A stretch of 6,183 nucleotides of DNA from Bacillota bacterium (lineage in GTDB: Bacteria > Bacillota > Bacilli > Bacillales_B > DSM-18226). Numbering within the stretch: the first letter of the stretch is position 1; every line of letters begins with the position of its first letter. Below are positions 1 through 6,183 of the stretch, one piece after another. The stretch is from contig JAUZQA010000258.1 of NCBI GenBank assembly GCA_030705665.1, forward strand, positions 1 through 6,183, given 5' to 3'. The notes beneath the pieces are model-generated. The model had not been told where the DNA came from. It ran no database searches and was given only the letters and a program-made list of their open reading frames with translations. Made by a program: the position numbers and the translations under genes.

Positions 1-29
1 TAATTAGTCAATGCTGAAGGAGTGTTAAA

Positions 30-284
30 ATGGGATTTCTGTGGTCCTTAATCGTCGGAGGAATAATTGGCTGGTTAGCAGGAATGGTTGTTGGTAGAGA
101 TATACCTGGGGGTATAATTGGAAATATAATTGCTGGCTTTGTCGGGGCATGGTTAGGAACCTTAATTTTAGGAAATTGGGGTCCGCATGTCGCCAACTTT
201 GCCATCATACCGGCAATTATCGGTGCGATTGTCCTTGTCCTGTTATTAAGTCTAATCTTAAGAGGATTCAGGAAAGCAAGTTAG
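30..284 (+). CDS. GlsB/YeaQ/YmgE family small membrane protein
   Basis: This 84-residue protein is almost entirely hydrophobic and glycine-rich. Three membrane segments can be drawn, at about residues 3-21, 26-48 and 58-78, with a short basic tail (RGFRKAS). The repeated GG-I-I-G pattern, with W15 followed by LAG and a G-R-D-I-P-G-G-I-I-G-N turn between the first two segments, is typical of the GlsB/YeaQ/YmgE (transglycosylase-associated protein) family, whose members are usually 80-90 residues long. B. subtilis relatives include YdaS and YwzA. The family is linked to general and envelope stress, but its molecular function is unknown and the 'transglycosylase' label is historical. The start is supported by AAGGAG at 17-22, seven bases before the ATG. 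Its promoter lies outside the window, so sigma-B control cannot be tested here. The gene converges on the pseudouridine synthase and ends just before a shared terminator. Confidence 0.9.
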   Translation: MGFLWSLIVGGIIGWLAGMVVGRDIPGGIIGNIIAGFVGAWLGTLILGNWGPHVANFAIIPAIIGAIVLVLLLSLILRGFRKAS

Positions 285-288
285 TGGT

Positions 289-327
289 AAAAAAATGGGG
301 CATCCATATAGGGATGCTCCATTTTTT
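289..327. terminator. Bidirectional rho-independent terminator
   Basis: TGGGGCATCC at 296-305 pairs with GGATGCTCCA at 312-321 (ten pairs, one a G-U) around a six-base loop. The stem is flanked by seven A residues (289-295) on the left and six T residues (322-327) on the right. Either strand therefore gives a stem followed by a U tract, so the element can end both the GlsB-like gene (+) and the synthase gene (-). The right-hand T run overlaps the stop codon of the synthase at 326-328. Confidence 0.9.
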
Positions 328-1249
328 AGATTTCCTCAATGTTTATTCCGTTAAAAATAGGCGGTTTATCCATAAATGGGGCATAGCAGATTATCTTCTC
401 ACCAGATATGGGGTGTGAAAATTCAAGCTTTGCTGCATGTAATGCCTGCCGCTTAAAAAGATTTCCTCCTCCATAAAGAACATCCCCTGCCAGCGGATGG
501 CCCAAATGACTGAAATGCACCCGAATTTGATGGGTTCTTCCTGTATCAAGCCAGCACTTTACATATGTATGTTTTGCTTCTTGATCAAAACGGAGCACTT
601 GAAAGTGTGTGATGGCTTCCTGACCGCTTAAAGATACACGCCTTTTTGTTGCATGATGGCGGTCGCGTCCTATTGGTTCTTGAATCGTTCCTCTTTTAGA
701 TGATAACGTTCCATTAACAATGGCGATATAGGTGCGTTTTATTTTTCGCTGCTCAAGCATACGGTCGAGAATGGCTCCTGCTAAAGAATGCTTTGCAAAC
801 AGAATGGCCCCTGTTGTATCACGGTCCAACCGGTGAATATGGCGAAGGTTACAAAATTCACCCTTAGCATGTAAATAGTACAATGCTGCATTCAATAGCG
901 TATCTTTTTCCAATTCGATATCGTTTGGATGTGTAGAAATATATGCAGGCTTGTTGAACACGATTAAATGATCATCCTCATAAAGGATTGGAACTTCATG
1001 GTAAGTAGGAGAAATTTCTCCGAAGTAATCCTCAAATAAAAGAACCATTAGTTTATTTCCTTGAACCATTGGTGAATTCCAGTTTGGCTTGTTTCCGTTA
1101 AGTAAAACCTTATTTTCAATTCGAAAGTGATAAGTTAACTTTTTTGGTGCCTCCCAAATTTTACGAAAAAGATCATCAATGGTCAGGCCTTCCCATTCAT
1201 GAGGGATAATAATTTCCAGCCATTTTCCCTTACGTGTTGTCTGTAACAT
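326..1249 (-). CDS. RluA family RNA pseudouridine synthase (YhcT-like)
   Basis: A 307-residue enzyme that isomerises uridine to pseudouridine in RNA, most likely rRNA. Residues 1 to about 75 look like the S4-like RNA-binding region (VLLNGNKPNWNSP, then GNKLMVLL). The catalytic RluA domain follows from about residue 88 (ILYEDDHLIVFNKP). The family signature HRLDRDTTG is at 139-147, with D142 as the predicted catalytic aspartate. Other conserved blocks are GRDRHHATKR (194-203), GRTHQIRVH (237-245) and HPLAGDVLYGG (251-261). The length fits the RluD-like group in Bacillus, and the position beside a yhcU-like gene makes YhcT the likely counterpart. The target uridine cannot be read from sequence. 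The ATG is preceded by AAGGAG (1255-1260 on the minus strand) at five bases. The gene is intact and divergent from the YhcU-like gene. Confidence 0.93.
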   Translation of the reverse strand: MLQTTRKGKWLEIIIPHEWEGLTIDDLFRKIWEAPKKLTYHFRIENKVLLNGNKPNWNSPMVQGNKLMVLLFEDYFGEISPTYHEVPILYEDDHLIVFNKPAYISTHPNDIELEKDTLLNAALYYLHAKGEFCNLRHIHRLDRDTTGAILFAKHSLAGAILDRMLEQRKIKRTYIAIVNGTLSSKRGTIQEPIGRDRHHATKRRVSLSGQEAITHFQVLRFDQEAKHTYVKCWLDTGRTHQIRVHFSHLGHPLAGDVLYGGGNLFKRQALHAAKLEFSHPISGEKIICYAPFMDKPPIFNGINIEEI

Positions 1250-1302
1250 ATGGACTCCTTTCGCCAGAGTTAAGGCTCTTCAGACTAAGGTATGTCTTAC
1301 TT

Positions 1303-1321
1303 CGTGGTTATAATTACCACG
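1303..1321. repeat. Inverted repeat CGTGGT-N7-ACCACG between divergent genes
   Basis: Two perfect six-base arms, CGTGGT (1303-1308) and ACCACG (1316-1321), flank a seven-base spacer. On the plus strand, positions 1309-1314 spell TATAAT, an exact vegetative -10 hexamer, but no convincing -35 lies 16-18 bases upstream. The element could be an operator over a promoter for the YhcU-like gene, or a small hairpin in the leader of the divergent synthase mRNA. It is not followed by a U tract, so it is not a simple terminator. Confidence 0.4.
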
Positions 1322-1357
1322 CGTCCGAAGGGGTATTTTATGATATTCTTTACTTAT

Positions 1358-1385
1358 ATTTTACGATAAAAACTTATGATGGCAA
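1358..1385 (-). promoter_or_regulatory. Candidate sigma-A promoter for the pseudouridine synthase
   Basis: Read on the minus strand, TTGCCA (1385-1380) and TAAAAT (1363-1358) are separated by 16 bases. Each matches the vegetative consensus at five of six positions. Transcription would begin near 1351, giving a leader of about 100 bases that contains the inverted repeat at 1303-1321. The site overlaps the ribosome binding site of the divergent YhcU-like gene at its edge. This is a sequence match only, and AT-rich DNA yields such matches by chance. Confidence 0.4.
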
Positions 1386-1392
1386 AGGTGGG
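1384..1392 (+). promoter_or_regulatory. Ribosome binding site that fixes the GTG start of the YhcU-like gene
   Basis: AAAGGTGGG lies six bases before GTG at 1399. This is a good Shine-Dalgarno match at normal spacing. It supports GTG over the ATG at 1234 in the same frame, which lies within the oppositely oriented synthase gene. Confidence 0.75.
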
Positions 1393-1398
1393 TTAATA

Positions 1399-1797
1399 GT
1401 GAAGATAGTTTTTGCCTCCACACCGGGTCAGGAGGAAGAAATCAGCGAGCTTGTACAATACATTTATTCAAATGTGTTTCCACTTTATTTTGCTGATGAG
1501 GAAATTAGAGAATTCGAACATTTAGGAATACTAAACACTTTTTACGATCACTACGAGGATTTTAGCACATTAAAGGATGCATTTCAGGTAATGACCAGCC
1601 TTCAAACGGTCATTTCTATACTTGAACTGCCAAATTTGGATCGTGAATATACCAGCCTATTTAACAAAAATGTAGAAAATCTAGAGAAGTTTGGATTGTC
1701 TTTTCCATTTCATTATGAGCAATTTATGGAAGCAAAAAATATGAAAAAATATATATTTAGTGTTTATTCAAAAGCCGCAAATGAAATGCTAATATAA
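1399..1797 (+). CDS. yhcU: YhcU-like protein (DUF5365 type), function unknown
   Basis: A soluble, acidic 132-residue protein with no signal peptide or membrane segment. It opens MKIVFASTPGQEEEISELVQ and has a conserved-looking VFPLYFADEEIREF block at 26-39, then mostly helical sequence. The length and opening recall B. subtilis YhcU, a family of unknown function, and the neighbouring YhcT-like synthase supports that reading. No catalytic motif is evident. The start was set at GTG, where the recognisable protein begins behind a good ribosome binding site. An in-frame ATG at 1234 would add 55 residues that do not look like the family and would overlap the divergent gene. The gene appears to be a single transcription unit that ends in a strong hairpin. 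The family call comes from recognition and has not been confirmed by a database search. Confidence 0.75.
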   Translation: MKIVFASTPGQEEEISELVQYIYSNVFPLYFADEEIREFEHLGILNTFYDHYEDFSTLKDAFQVMTSLQTVISILELPNLDREYTSLFNKNVENLEKFGLSFPFHYEQFMEAKNMKKYIFSVYSKAANEMLI

Positions 1798-1800
1798 AAC

Positions 1801-1832
1801 AAATAAACGCCTGCAACCCAGGCGTTTATTTT
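1801..1832 (+). terminator. Rho-independent terminator after the YhcU-like gene
   Basis: A perfect 12-bp stem, AAATAAACGCCT (1801-1812) with AGGCGTTTATTT (1820-1831), closes a seven-base loop and runs into T residues. It starts three bases after the stop codon and separates this gene from pgcA. Confidence 0.85.
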
Positions 1833-1851
1833 CAATTACGAATAAAAACCG

Positions 1852-1879
1852 TTGTACTTTCATGGTGTCAAAATATAAA
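1852..1879 (+). promoter_or_regulatory. Candidate promoter for pgcA
   Basis: TTGTAC (1852-1857) and TATAAA (1874-1879) are 16 bases apart and resemble vegetative -35 and -10 boxes. A second possible -10, TATAGA at 1891-1896 after TGG, lacks a good -35. Because the upstream gene has a strong terminator, pgcA needs a promoter in this interval. The resulting leader would be about 90 bases, with no riboswitch fold that I can recognise. Confidence 0.45.
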
Positions 1880-1977
1880 ATAAAGGATGGTATAGAATAA
1901 TTTGGCTGTAAAAGAAGATGCAAGGAACAATCAATACATACAGCTGAAATTTTTATTTACTATATAGGAGGAAACCA

Positions 1978-3723
1978 ATGGACTGGAAAGAAAATGCGAA
2001 TAGATGGATGGAGTATAAAAATCTAGATCCAGAATTAAAGAGTCAGTTAGATGTACTAGCAAAAGATGAGAAACAACTGGAGGAGTCTTTTTATAAGAAT
2101 CTGGAATTTGGTACCGGGGGCATGCGGGGAGAAATTGGCGCTGGAACGAACCGTATGAATATTTATACCGTTCGTAAGGCTTCAGCCGGTTTGGCAGCAT
2201 ACATAGAAGAACATGGGGAAGAGGCAAAAAAACGCGGGGTTGTTATTGCTTATGATTCGCGTCATAAATCACCAGAATTTGCACTTGAAGCAGCAAAGAC
2301 TCTTGCAACTCGTGGTATTCAAACATACGTTTTTGATGAATTACGCCCAACTCCTGAATTATCTTTTGCTGTAAGGTATTTCAATGCTTTTTCAGGAATT
2401 GTGATTACAGCAAGCCATAACCCGCCTGAATACAATGGCTATAAAGTGTATGGTTCAGATGGGGGACAATTGGCGCTTGAACCTGCTGACAAGCTGGTAG
2501 CGAAGGTCAATGAAATTGATAATGAATTGTTAATTGAAGTGGAAACAGAAAAGCCGCTTCGGGATGCTGGTTTGATTACGACAATAGGTGCTGAGATCGA
2601 CCAAGCCTATATTGAAAAATTGCGGACAATTTCCGAAAATCCGGACCTTGCTCAAGAGTCTGATATTAAAATCGTCTATACGCCGCTGCATGGTACAGGA
2701 AATAAACCAGTACGTAATGCGTTAACAGCATTAGGATATAAAAATGTACAAGTTGTAAAAGAGCAGGAACTTCCAGATGCGGAATTTACGACGGTAAAAA
2801 GCCCAAATCCTGAAGAACATGCTGCTTTTGAATTGGCTATTCGGGATGGTAAAGAGATTGGTGCAGATTTATTAATTGCCACTGATCCTGATGCCGATCG
2901 TTTAGGAATTGCCGTTTTAAATAACGAAGGGGAATACCAGGTTTTAACAGGGAACCAAACGGGGGCCTTATTACTGGATTATCTTCTAAGCCAAAAACAG
3001 GCAAAAGGAATTCTTCCGAAAAATGGTGTTGTCCTAAAGACGATTGTAACATCTGAAATTGGAAGAGCTATAGCTGTCAATTATGAGCTTCCAACCATTG
3101 ATGTCTTAACCGGATTTAAATATATTGCTGAAAAAATCAATGAGTTTAAGACAACAGGCGAGCATAGCTTTTTGTTTGGTTATGAAGAAAGCTATGGCTA
3201 TCTAATTGGCGATTTTGTTCGTGATAAGGATGCTGTTCAAGCAGCAATCTTAGCGACTGAGGTATGCGCCTATTATAAAAAGCAAGGGGTTTCCCTGTAT
3301 GAAGGTTTAATGCAAGTATTTGAAAAATACGGGTATTACCAGGAAGGTCTCCGTTCGCTTACCTTAAAAGGCAAAGAAGGAGCAGAAATGATTCAGAAAA
3401 TATTAGCTTCTTTCCGTTCGGAGCCATTAACGACTCTTGGCAGCTTAACTGTTCGAGCAAGTGAAGATTATCAAACGAGCGTTCGACAAACAGGTGAAGG
3501 GACAGAAACAATCAACCTGCCTAAATCAAATGTATTGAAGTATATATTTGAAGATGGATCATGGGTTTGTCTGCGTCCATCCGGTACAGAACCAAAAGTA
3601 AAATTCTATTTTGGCGTTAACAGTAAAAGTCTTGATGAAAGCAAACAAAAATTAAACGAAGTTTGCCAGAACTTTATGGACCTAGTGGACCAAAAAATGA
3701 AAAAGGTCAAAGCAGAAAATTAA
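1978..3723 (+). CDS. pgcA: Phospho-sugar mutase (alpha-phosphoglucomutase)
   Basis: A 581-residue cytoplasmic alpha-D-phosphohexomutase, matching the length of B. subtilis PgcA (YhxB). It interconverts glucose 6-phosphate and glucose 1-phosphate. Glucose 1-phosphate feeds UDP-glucose synthesis, which supplies glycolipid anchors and wall teichoic acid glucosylation. All four family landmarks are present: [10 protein letters not shown] near the N terminus (43-52); the phosphoserine loop TASHNP (144-149) with S146 as the phosphorylated residue; the magnesium loop DPDADR (303-308); the sugar-binding GYEESYG (401-407); and the C-terminal phosphate-binding RPSGTEPK (533-540). The long form with the EFGTGG segment is typical of the firmicute phosphoglucomutase/phosphomannomutase group, so some activity on mannose or pentose phosphates is possible. 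AGGAGG at 1966-1971 lies six bases before the ATG. The gene is intact, stands alone, and ends in a terminator. Confidence 0.96.
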   Translation: MDWKENANRWMEYKNLDPELKSQLDVLAKDEKQLEESFYKNLEFGTGGMRGEIGAGTNRMNIYTVRKASAGLAAYIEEHGEEAKKRGVVIAYDSRHKSPEFALEAAKTLATRGIQTYVFDELRPTPELSFAVRYFNAFSGIVITASHNPPEYNGYKVYGSDGGQLALEPADKLVAKVNEIDNELLIEVETEKPLRDAGLITTIGAEIDQAYIEKLRTISENPDLAQESDIKIVYTPLHGTGNKPVRNALTALGYKNVQVVKEQELPDAEFTTVKSPNPEEHAAFELAIRDGKEIGADLLIATDPDADRLGIAVLNNEGEYQVLTGNQTGALLLDYLLSQKQAKGILPKNGVVLKTIVTSEIGRAIAVNYELPTIDVLTGFKYIAEKINEFKTTGEHSFLFGYEESYGYLIGDFVRDKDAVQAAILATEVCAYYKKQGVSLYEGLMQVFEKYGYYQEGLRSLTLKGKEGAEMIQKILASFRSEPLTTLGSLTVRASEDYQTSVRQTGEGTETINLPKSNVLKYIFEDGSWVCLRPSGTEPKVKFYFGVNSKSLDESKQKLNEVCQNFMDLVDQKMKKVKAEN

Positions 3724-3731
3724 AGACAATA

Positions 3732-3765
3732 AAAAACACGGTTTCCAAGCGGAAGCCGTGTTTTT
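3732..3765. terminator. Bidirectional terminator between pgcA and yhdB
   Basis: CACGGTTTCC (3737-3746) pairs with GGAAGCCGTG (3751-3760), ten pairs with one G-U, around the loop AAGC. Five A residues to the left pair with five T residues to the right (3761-3765), giving U tracts in both directions. It begins eight bases after the pgcA stop. Read on the minus strand, it lies about 70 bases past the yhdB stop and is the only visible terminator for that gene. Confidence 0.9.
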
Positions 3766-3836
3766 ATTTGGTGGTGGAATTCTTTTGTCCGGTTGTAAAA
3801 GTTTCACAGCACAATAAAATGTATCAACTCGTTCAT

Positions 3837-4091
3837 CTAGGAAAGACTATACATCGTTATAGGATCCATATCCGATTCAATATTTTCATTTGCGTGGTCG
3901 ATGTAACGTAAAAGAGAATTAAGCTTTTTCTCAATAACGGAGTAGTCTTTTTCGAAATTATAAGCATGCAGGAAATGCTCAATTTTTTTTGATAAGAATT
4001 GATCTTTTGTTCTTACCATTAATATCAATAAGTTATCCCATTCCGATCGGTGCGTGTAATACAACGCACGATCATAATCCAATTTATTCAT
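3837..4091 (-). CDS. yhdB: YhdB family small protein, function unknown
   Basis: An 84-residue soluble protein that starts MNKLDYDRALYYTHRSEWD and continues LLILMVRTKDQFLSKKIEHF. This strongly conserved opening is recognisable as the Bacillus YhdB family, whose members are about 80 residues. No enzymatic motif, membrane segment or signal peptide is present; the sequence looks mostly helical, with an acidic tail (ENIESDMDP). AAGGAGG at 4103-4109 on the minus strand precedes the ATG with normal-to-long spacing (11 bases from the last G; nine if the extended GGAGGAG is counted). The gene is divergent from the M14 peptidase and convergent with pgcA. A sigma-E-like promoter sequence lies about 38 bases upstream of the start, which hints at sporulation expression. 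Its role is unknown. Confidence 0.85.
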   Translation of the reverse strand: MNKLDYDRALYYTHRSEWDNLLILMVRTKDQFLSKKIEHFLHAYNFEKDYSVIEKKLNSLLRYIDHANENIESDMDPITMYSLS

Positions 4092-4128
4092 TTTTAAATT
4101 CTCCTCCTTAAATATAGGAGTTGAGTAT

Positions 4129-4156
4129 AGTGTATGAATTTCTCCAAAGAACTTTC
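4129..4156 (-). promoter_or_regulatory. Candidate sigma-E-type promoter for yhdB
   Basis: On the minus strand, CATACACT (4136-4129) fits the sigma-E -10 consensus CATACAMT exactly. Thirteen bases upstream, GAAAGTT (4156-4150) matches the -35 consensus KMATATT at five of seven positions. A vegetative -10-like TATACT (4129-4124) overlaps but has no good -35. The call rests on the consensus match alone. Confidence 0.4.
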
Positions 4157-4226
4157 ACAGAAAATGTTGGGCAAGGCGGTTTTAAGGGTTAGTAACATTT
4201 ACAAGGATTAAAATTGGAGGGGCTAA

Positions 4227-5207
4227 ATGATTCGCTGTCTTTGTCTAATCGCATTATTTACCTTTTTAATGACAGAAAAAGCTCTGGCTGCTGTTCAAAC
4301 TAATCAACCCTATTCCTACGAGGTCCTTCAGAATGATCTAACCGTACTAAAAAGTAAATACCATGATAGTATACAAATAAAATCAATCGGCTGTTCACAT
4401 TTTGGCAGAAAAATTTATGCGATTCACTTGGGAACGGGGAAGAAAAATATCCTACTCATCGGTTCCCATCATGGACGCGAATGGTTAACAAGCATGTTAT
4501 TGATGAAAATGCTTGAGACATACGCAAACGCCTATGAAAATCATCTGCCAGTAGGAACTTATCAAAGCAATATATTAAATGATGTTTCCATATGGTTTGT
4601 TCCAATGGTAAATCCCGATGGTGTGGATATTCAACAAAATCATATTCATGAATTTCCGCCAGAAGAACAAAATCGGTTTTTATCCATGAATAAAGGCAAG
4701 GATGATTTTATCCGCTGGAAAGCAAATGGACTTGGAGTAGATTTAAACAGACAATATCCTATGGATTGGGGGAAGATCCCAGAGAAACCAAAGAGTCCGT
4801 CTTACCAATTTTATAAAGGAAAAGCTCCGCTTGAAGCCGCAGAAGTTATTGCCTTAACTAATTTTATTAAGGATATTCAACCTAGTGTAGCACTCACCTA
4901 TCATACCGCTGGGAGGGAAATTTACTGGAGATATAAGAATGGAATACATCTGGTTCGTGATTACATACTTGCGAAAAAGGTGGCAAAACTAACAGGGTAC
5001 AAATTAGCAAAGCCCCCAAAAAAAGCGACAGGAGGCGGATTTACCGATTGGTTTATTCCCACCTATCATCTCCCTGCAATGACAATTGAAATTAGTTATC
5101 TCGTTGGGGATCGGAATCCTCCCCTTTCTGTATTTAAAGAAGAGTGGAAACGTAATAAGTATGTCGGCTTGAAAGTGGCAGAGGATGCGAAAAAGATTGT
5201 GAATTAA
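4227..5207 (+). CDS. Secreted M14 family zinc carboxypeptidase-like peptidase
   Basis: A 326-residue exported peptidase. Residues 1-21 form a signal peptide with a hydrophobic core (LIALFTFL) and a likely cleavage after ALA (19-21). C4 and C6 are within the signal and do not form a lipobox. The mature part is a single M14 domain. H82 and E85 (HHGRE, 81-85) and H226 (YHTAG, 225-229) are the predicted zinc ligands; NPDG (129-132) and LNRQYP (173-178) are substrate-pocket motifs; E288 in TIEIS is the predicted catalytic glutamate. [12 protein letters not shown] and the GGGFTDWF segment resemble Bacillus gamma-D-glutamyl-L-diamino acid endopeptidases that cut peptidoglycan stem peptides, so a wall-peptide substrate is likely but inferred. 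No LysM or other wall-binding repeat is present. GGAGG at 4216-4220 is six bases before the ATG. No clear promoter was found upstream and no terminator downstream. Confidence 0.88.
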   Translation: MIRCLCLIALFTFLMTEKALAAVQTNQPYSYEVLQNDLTVLKSKYHDSIQIKSIGCSHFGRKIYAIHLGTGKKNILLIGSHHGREWLTSMLLMKMLETYANAYENHLPVGTYQSNILNDVSIWFVPMVNPDGVDIQQNHIHEFPPEEQNRFLSMNKGKDDFIRWKANGLGVDLNRQYPMDWGKIPEKPKSPSYQFYKGKAPLEAAEVIALTNFIKDIQPSVALTYHTAGREIYWRYKNGIHLVRDYILAKKVAKLTGYKLAKPPKKATGGGFTDWFIPTYHLPAMTIEISYLVGDRNPPLSVFKEEWKRNKYVGLKVAEDAKKIVN

Positions 5208-5272
5208 GATTCGTTTAACCAAAATTTATGGTCATTTTGCAGCAGTTATACCGTTTTTTCTTTATTCTCGTC

Positions 5273-5301
5273 TCATCATTCCCGTTTTTTCTTCATACAT
5301 T
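5273..5301 (+). promoter_or_regulatory. Sigma-E-type promoter for spoVR
   Basis: CATACATT (5294-5301) agrees with the CATACA core and final T of the sigma-E -10 consensus. TCATCAT (5273-5279), 14 bases upstream, matches the -35 consensus KMATATT at five of seven positions. Transcription would start near 5308, just before the ribosome binding site. B. subtilis spoVR is known to be transcribed by sigma-E in the mother cell, which makes this assignment more credible than the motif alone. Confidence 0.7.
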
Positions 5302-5331
5302 GTGGTAAGAGGAAAAAGGGGGAATGGCTCG

Positions 5332-6183
5332 ATGGAAGTTGAAGGCCGTAAAGAGCTTGAATATGCCATTAATGAAATTACCGAAGTAGCCAACGGTTTT
5401 GGGTTAGACTATTATCCAATGCGATATGAAATTTGCCCTGCAGATATCATTTATACATTTGGTGCCTATGGAATGCCAACGCGTTTTTCACACTGGAGTT
5501 TCGGAAAGCAATTTTACAAAATGAAGATTCATTATGACCTGGGATTAAGTAAAATTTATGAACTTGTTATTAATTCTAATCCCTGCTATGCCTTTTTACT
5601 TGATTCCAACTCGCTTATTCAAAATAAACTAATCGTTGCCCATGTTCTCGCCCATTGTGACTTTTTTAAAAACAATATCCGTTTTGCCAATACAAAGAGA
5701 GACATGGTTGAAAGTATGGCGGCAACGGCGGATCGAATTCGCCAATATGAAATTAAATATGGGAAAAAGGAAGTCGAAACATTTTTGGATGCGGTTTTAG
5801 CGATTGACGAACATATCGATCCATCACTGATGCGTCCAAAATTATCCTGGACAATGGAAGATGCCGTGGAATCTTCAGATGATCACCCAATGCCAACACC
5901 GTATGATGATCTTTGGAAGCTGGATGAAAAAGATAAACTGGAAGAAAAAAAGGATGTAAAGAAGAAATTCCCGCCTAAGCCAGAAAAGGACCTCCTGTTG
6001 TTTATAGAATCCTATAGCAGGGAACTTTCTGATTGGCAGCGTGACATATTGACGATGATGCGTGAAGAAATGCTTTATTTTTGGCCGCAGCTTGAAACCA
6101 AAATTATGAATGAAGGCTGGGCGTCTTATTGGCATCAACGAATTTTACGGGAGCTGGATTTAACCAGCGGCGAAGCGATTGAA
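5332..6183 (+). CDS. spoVR: SpoVR family stage V sporulation protein (3' end cut by window)
   Basis: An open frame with no stop up to the window edge gives the first 284 residues of a SpoVR protein; the family in Bacillus is around 470 residues, so roughly 40% is missing. Strongly conserved blocks are [20 protein letters not shown] (22-41), [16 protein letters not shown] (46-61), [15 protein letters not shown] (79-93), [12 protein letters not shown] (104-115) and [12 protein letters not shown] (259-270). A charged, lysine- and glutamate-rich linker lies at about 195-213. SpoVR is made in the mother cell and is required for normal spore cortex formation in B. subtilis; its biochemical activity is unresolved, and relatives such as E. 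coli YcgB occur in non-sporulating bacteria. The start is preceded by AAAAAGGGGG (5313-5322). An ATG at 5324 is in another frame. The truncation is an edge effect, with no internal break seen. Confidence 0.95.
   Translation, partial: MEVEGRKELEYAINEITEVANGFGLDYYPMRYEICPADIIYTFGAYGMPTRFSHWSFGKQFYKMKIHYDLGLSKIYELVINSNPCYAFLLDSNSLIQNKLIVAHVLAHCDFFKNNIRFANTKRDMVESMAATADRIRQYEIKYGKKEVETFLDAVLAIDEHIDPSLMRPKLSWTMEDAVESSDDHPMPTPYDDLWKLDEKDKLEEKKDVKKKFPPKPEKDLLLFIESYSRELSDWQRDILTMMREEMLYFWPQLETKIMNEGWASYWHQRILRELDLTSGEAIE

Noticed and set aside
149..418. Open frame of 89 codons on the plus strand
   Set aside because: It overlaps the GlsB-like gene in another frame, runs through the terminator and into the synthase gene, and has no ribosome binding site.
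1931..2227. Open frame of 98 codons on the minus strand
   Set aside because: It lies antisense to the leader and N-terminal part of pgcA and has no family-like sequence.
2676..3052. Two overlapping minus-strand frames inside pgcA
   Set aside because: Both are antisense shadows of a strongly conserved enzyme gene.
3663..3911. Plus-strand frame spanning the pgcA end, the terminator and part of yhdB
   Set aside because: It crosses a strong terminator and is antisense to yhdB; the translation resembles no protein I know.
3801..4158. TTTCACAG occurring on both sides of yhdB
   Set aside because: Eight bases repeated twice in AT-rich intergenic DNA is expected by chance, with no extended similarity around it.
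5004..5222. Minus-strand frame within the M14 gene
   Set aside because: It is an antisense shadow of conserved M14 motifs.
5324..5326. ATG just upstream of the spoVR start
   Set aside because: It is in a different frame from the conserved SpoVR sequence, and the ATG at 5332 is well placed after the G-rich ribosome binding site.
5208..5331. Possible terminator after the M14 gene
   Set aside because: Only a four-base ACCA/TGGT pairing is visible, and the T-rich stretch is not preceded by a stable stem.
5875..6138. Minus-strand frame within spoVR
   Set aside because: It is an antisense shadow; its phenylalanine-rich content reflects the complement of lysine and glutamate codons in the linker.
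1..6183. tRNA or rRNA genes, CRISPR repeats, insertion sequences, riboswitches
   Set aside because: No direct-repeat array, transposase, terminal inverted repeats or recognisable structured RNA was seen; the intergenic regions are all under 190 bases.

Overview
The window reads as ordinary chromosomal DNA of a low-GC, endospore-forming Bacillaceae (Bacillus, Neobacillus or a relative). The evidence is AGGAGG-type ribosome binding sites, AT-rich intergenic DNA, U-tailed hairpin terminators, a spoVR gene, and a set of genes that recalls the yhcT-yhcU...pgcA(yhxB)...yhdB...spoVR segment of Bacillus subtilis. The genus cannot be fixed from what is visible.

Layout, left to right: (1) a small GlsB/YeaQ-type glycine-rich membrane protein (+) converges on (2) an RluA-family pseudouridine synthase (-), and the two share a bidirectional terminator. 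(3) A YhcU-like protein (+) is divergent from the synthase and starts at GTG; a 149-bp intergenic region between them holds an inverted repeat and candidate promoters. It ends in a 12-bp-stem terminator. (4) The phosphohexomutase pgcA (+) has its own leader. It converges on (5) the small protein yhdB (-), again over a bidirectional hairpin. (6) A secreted M14 zinc peptidase (+) is divergent from yhdB. (7) spoVR (+) begins downstream and runs off the right edge; 284 residues are present.

Most genes look like single transcription units. The only plausible read-through is from the M14 peptidase into spoVR, because no terminator is visible between them; spoVR nevertheless has a good sporulation sigma-E type promoter of its own. 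A second sigma-E-like site lies in front of yhdB. The themes are cell envelope (pgcA for glucose-1-phosphate and UDP-glucose, M14 for peptidoglycan peptides, GlsB-like for stress), RNA modification (RluA family) and spore cortex formation (spoVR).

No mobile element, CRISPR array, RNA gene or clearly novel multi-gene system was found. The points most worth checking are the two sigma-E-like promoters, the palindrome between the synthase and yhcU, and the M14 peptidase between yhdB and spoVR.
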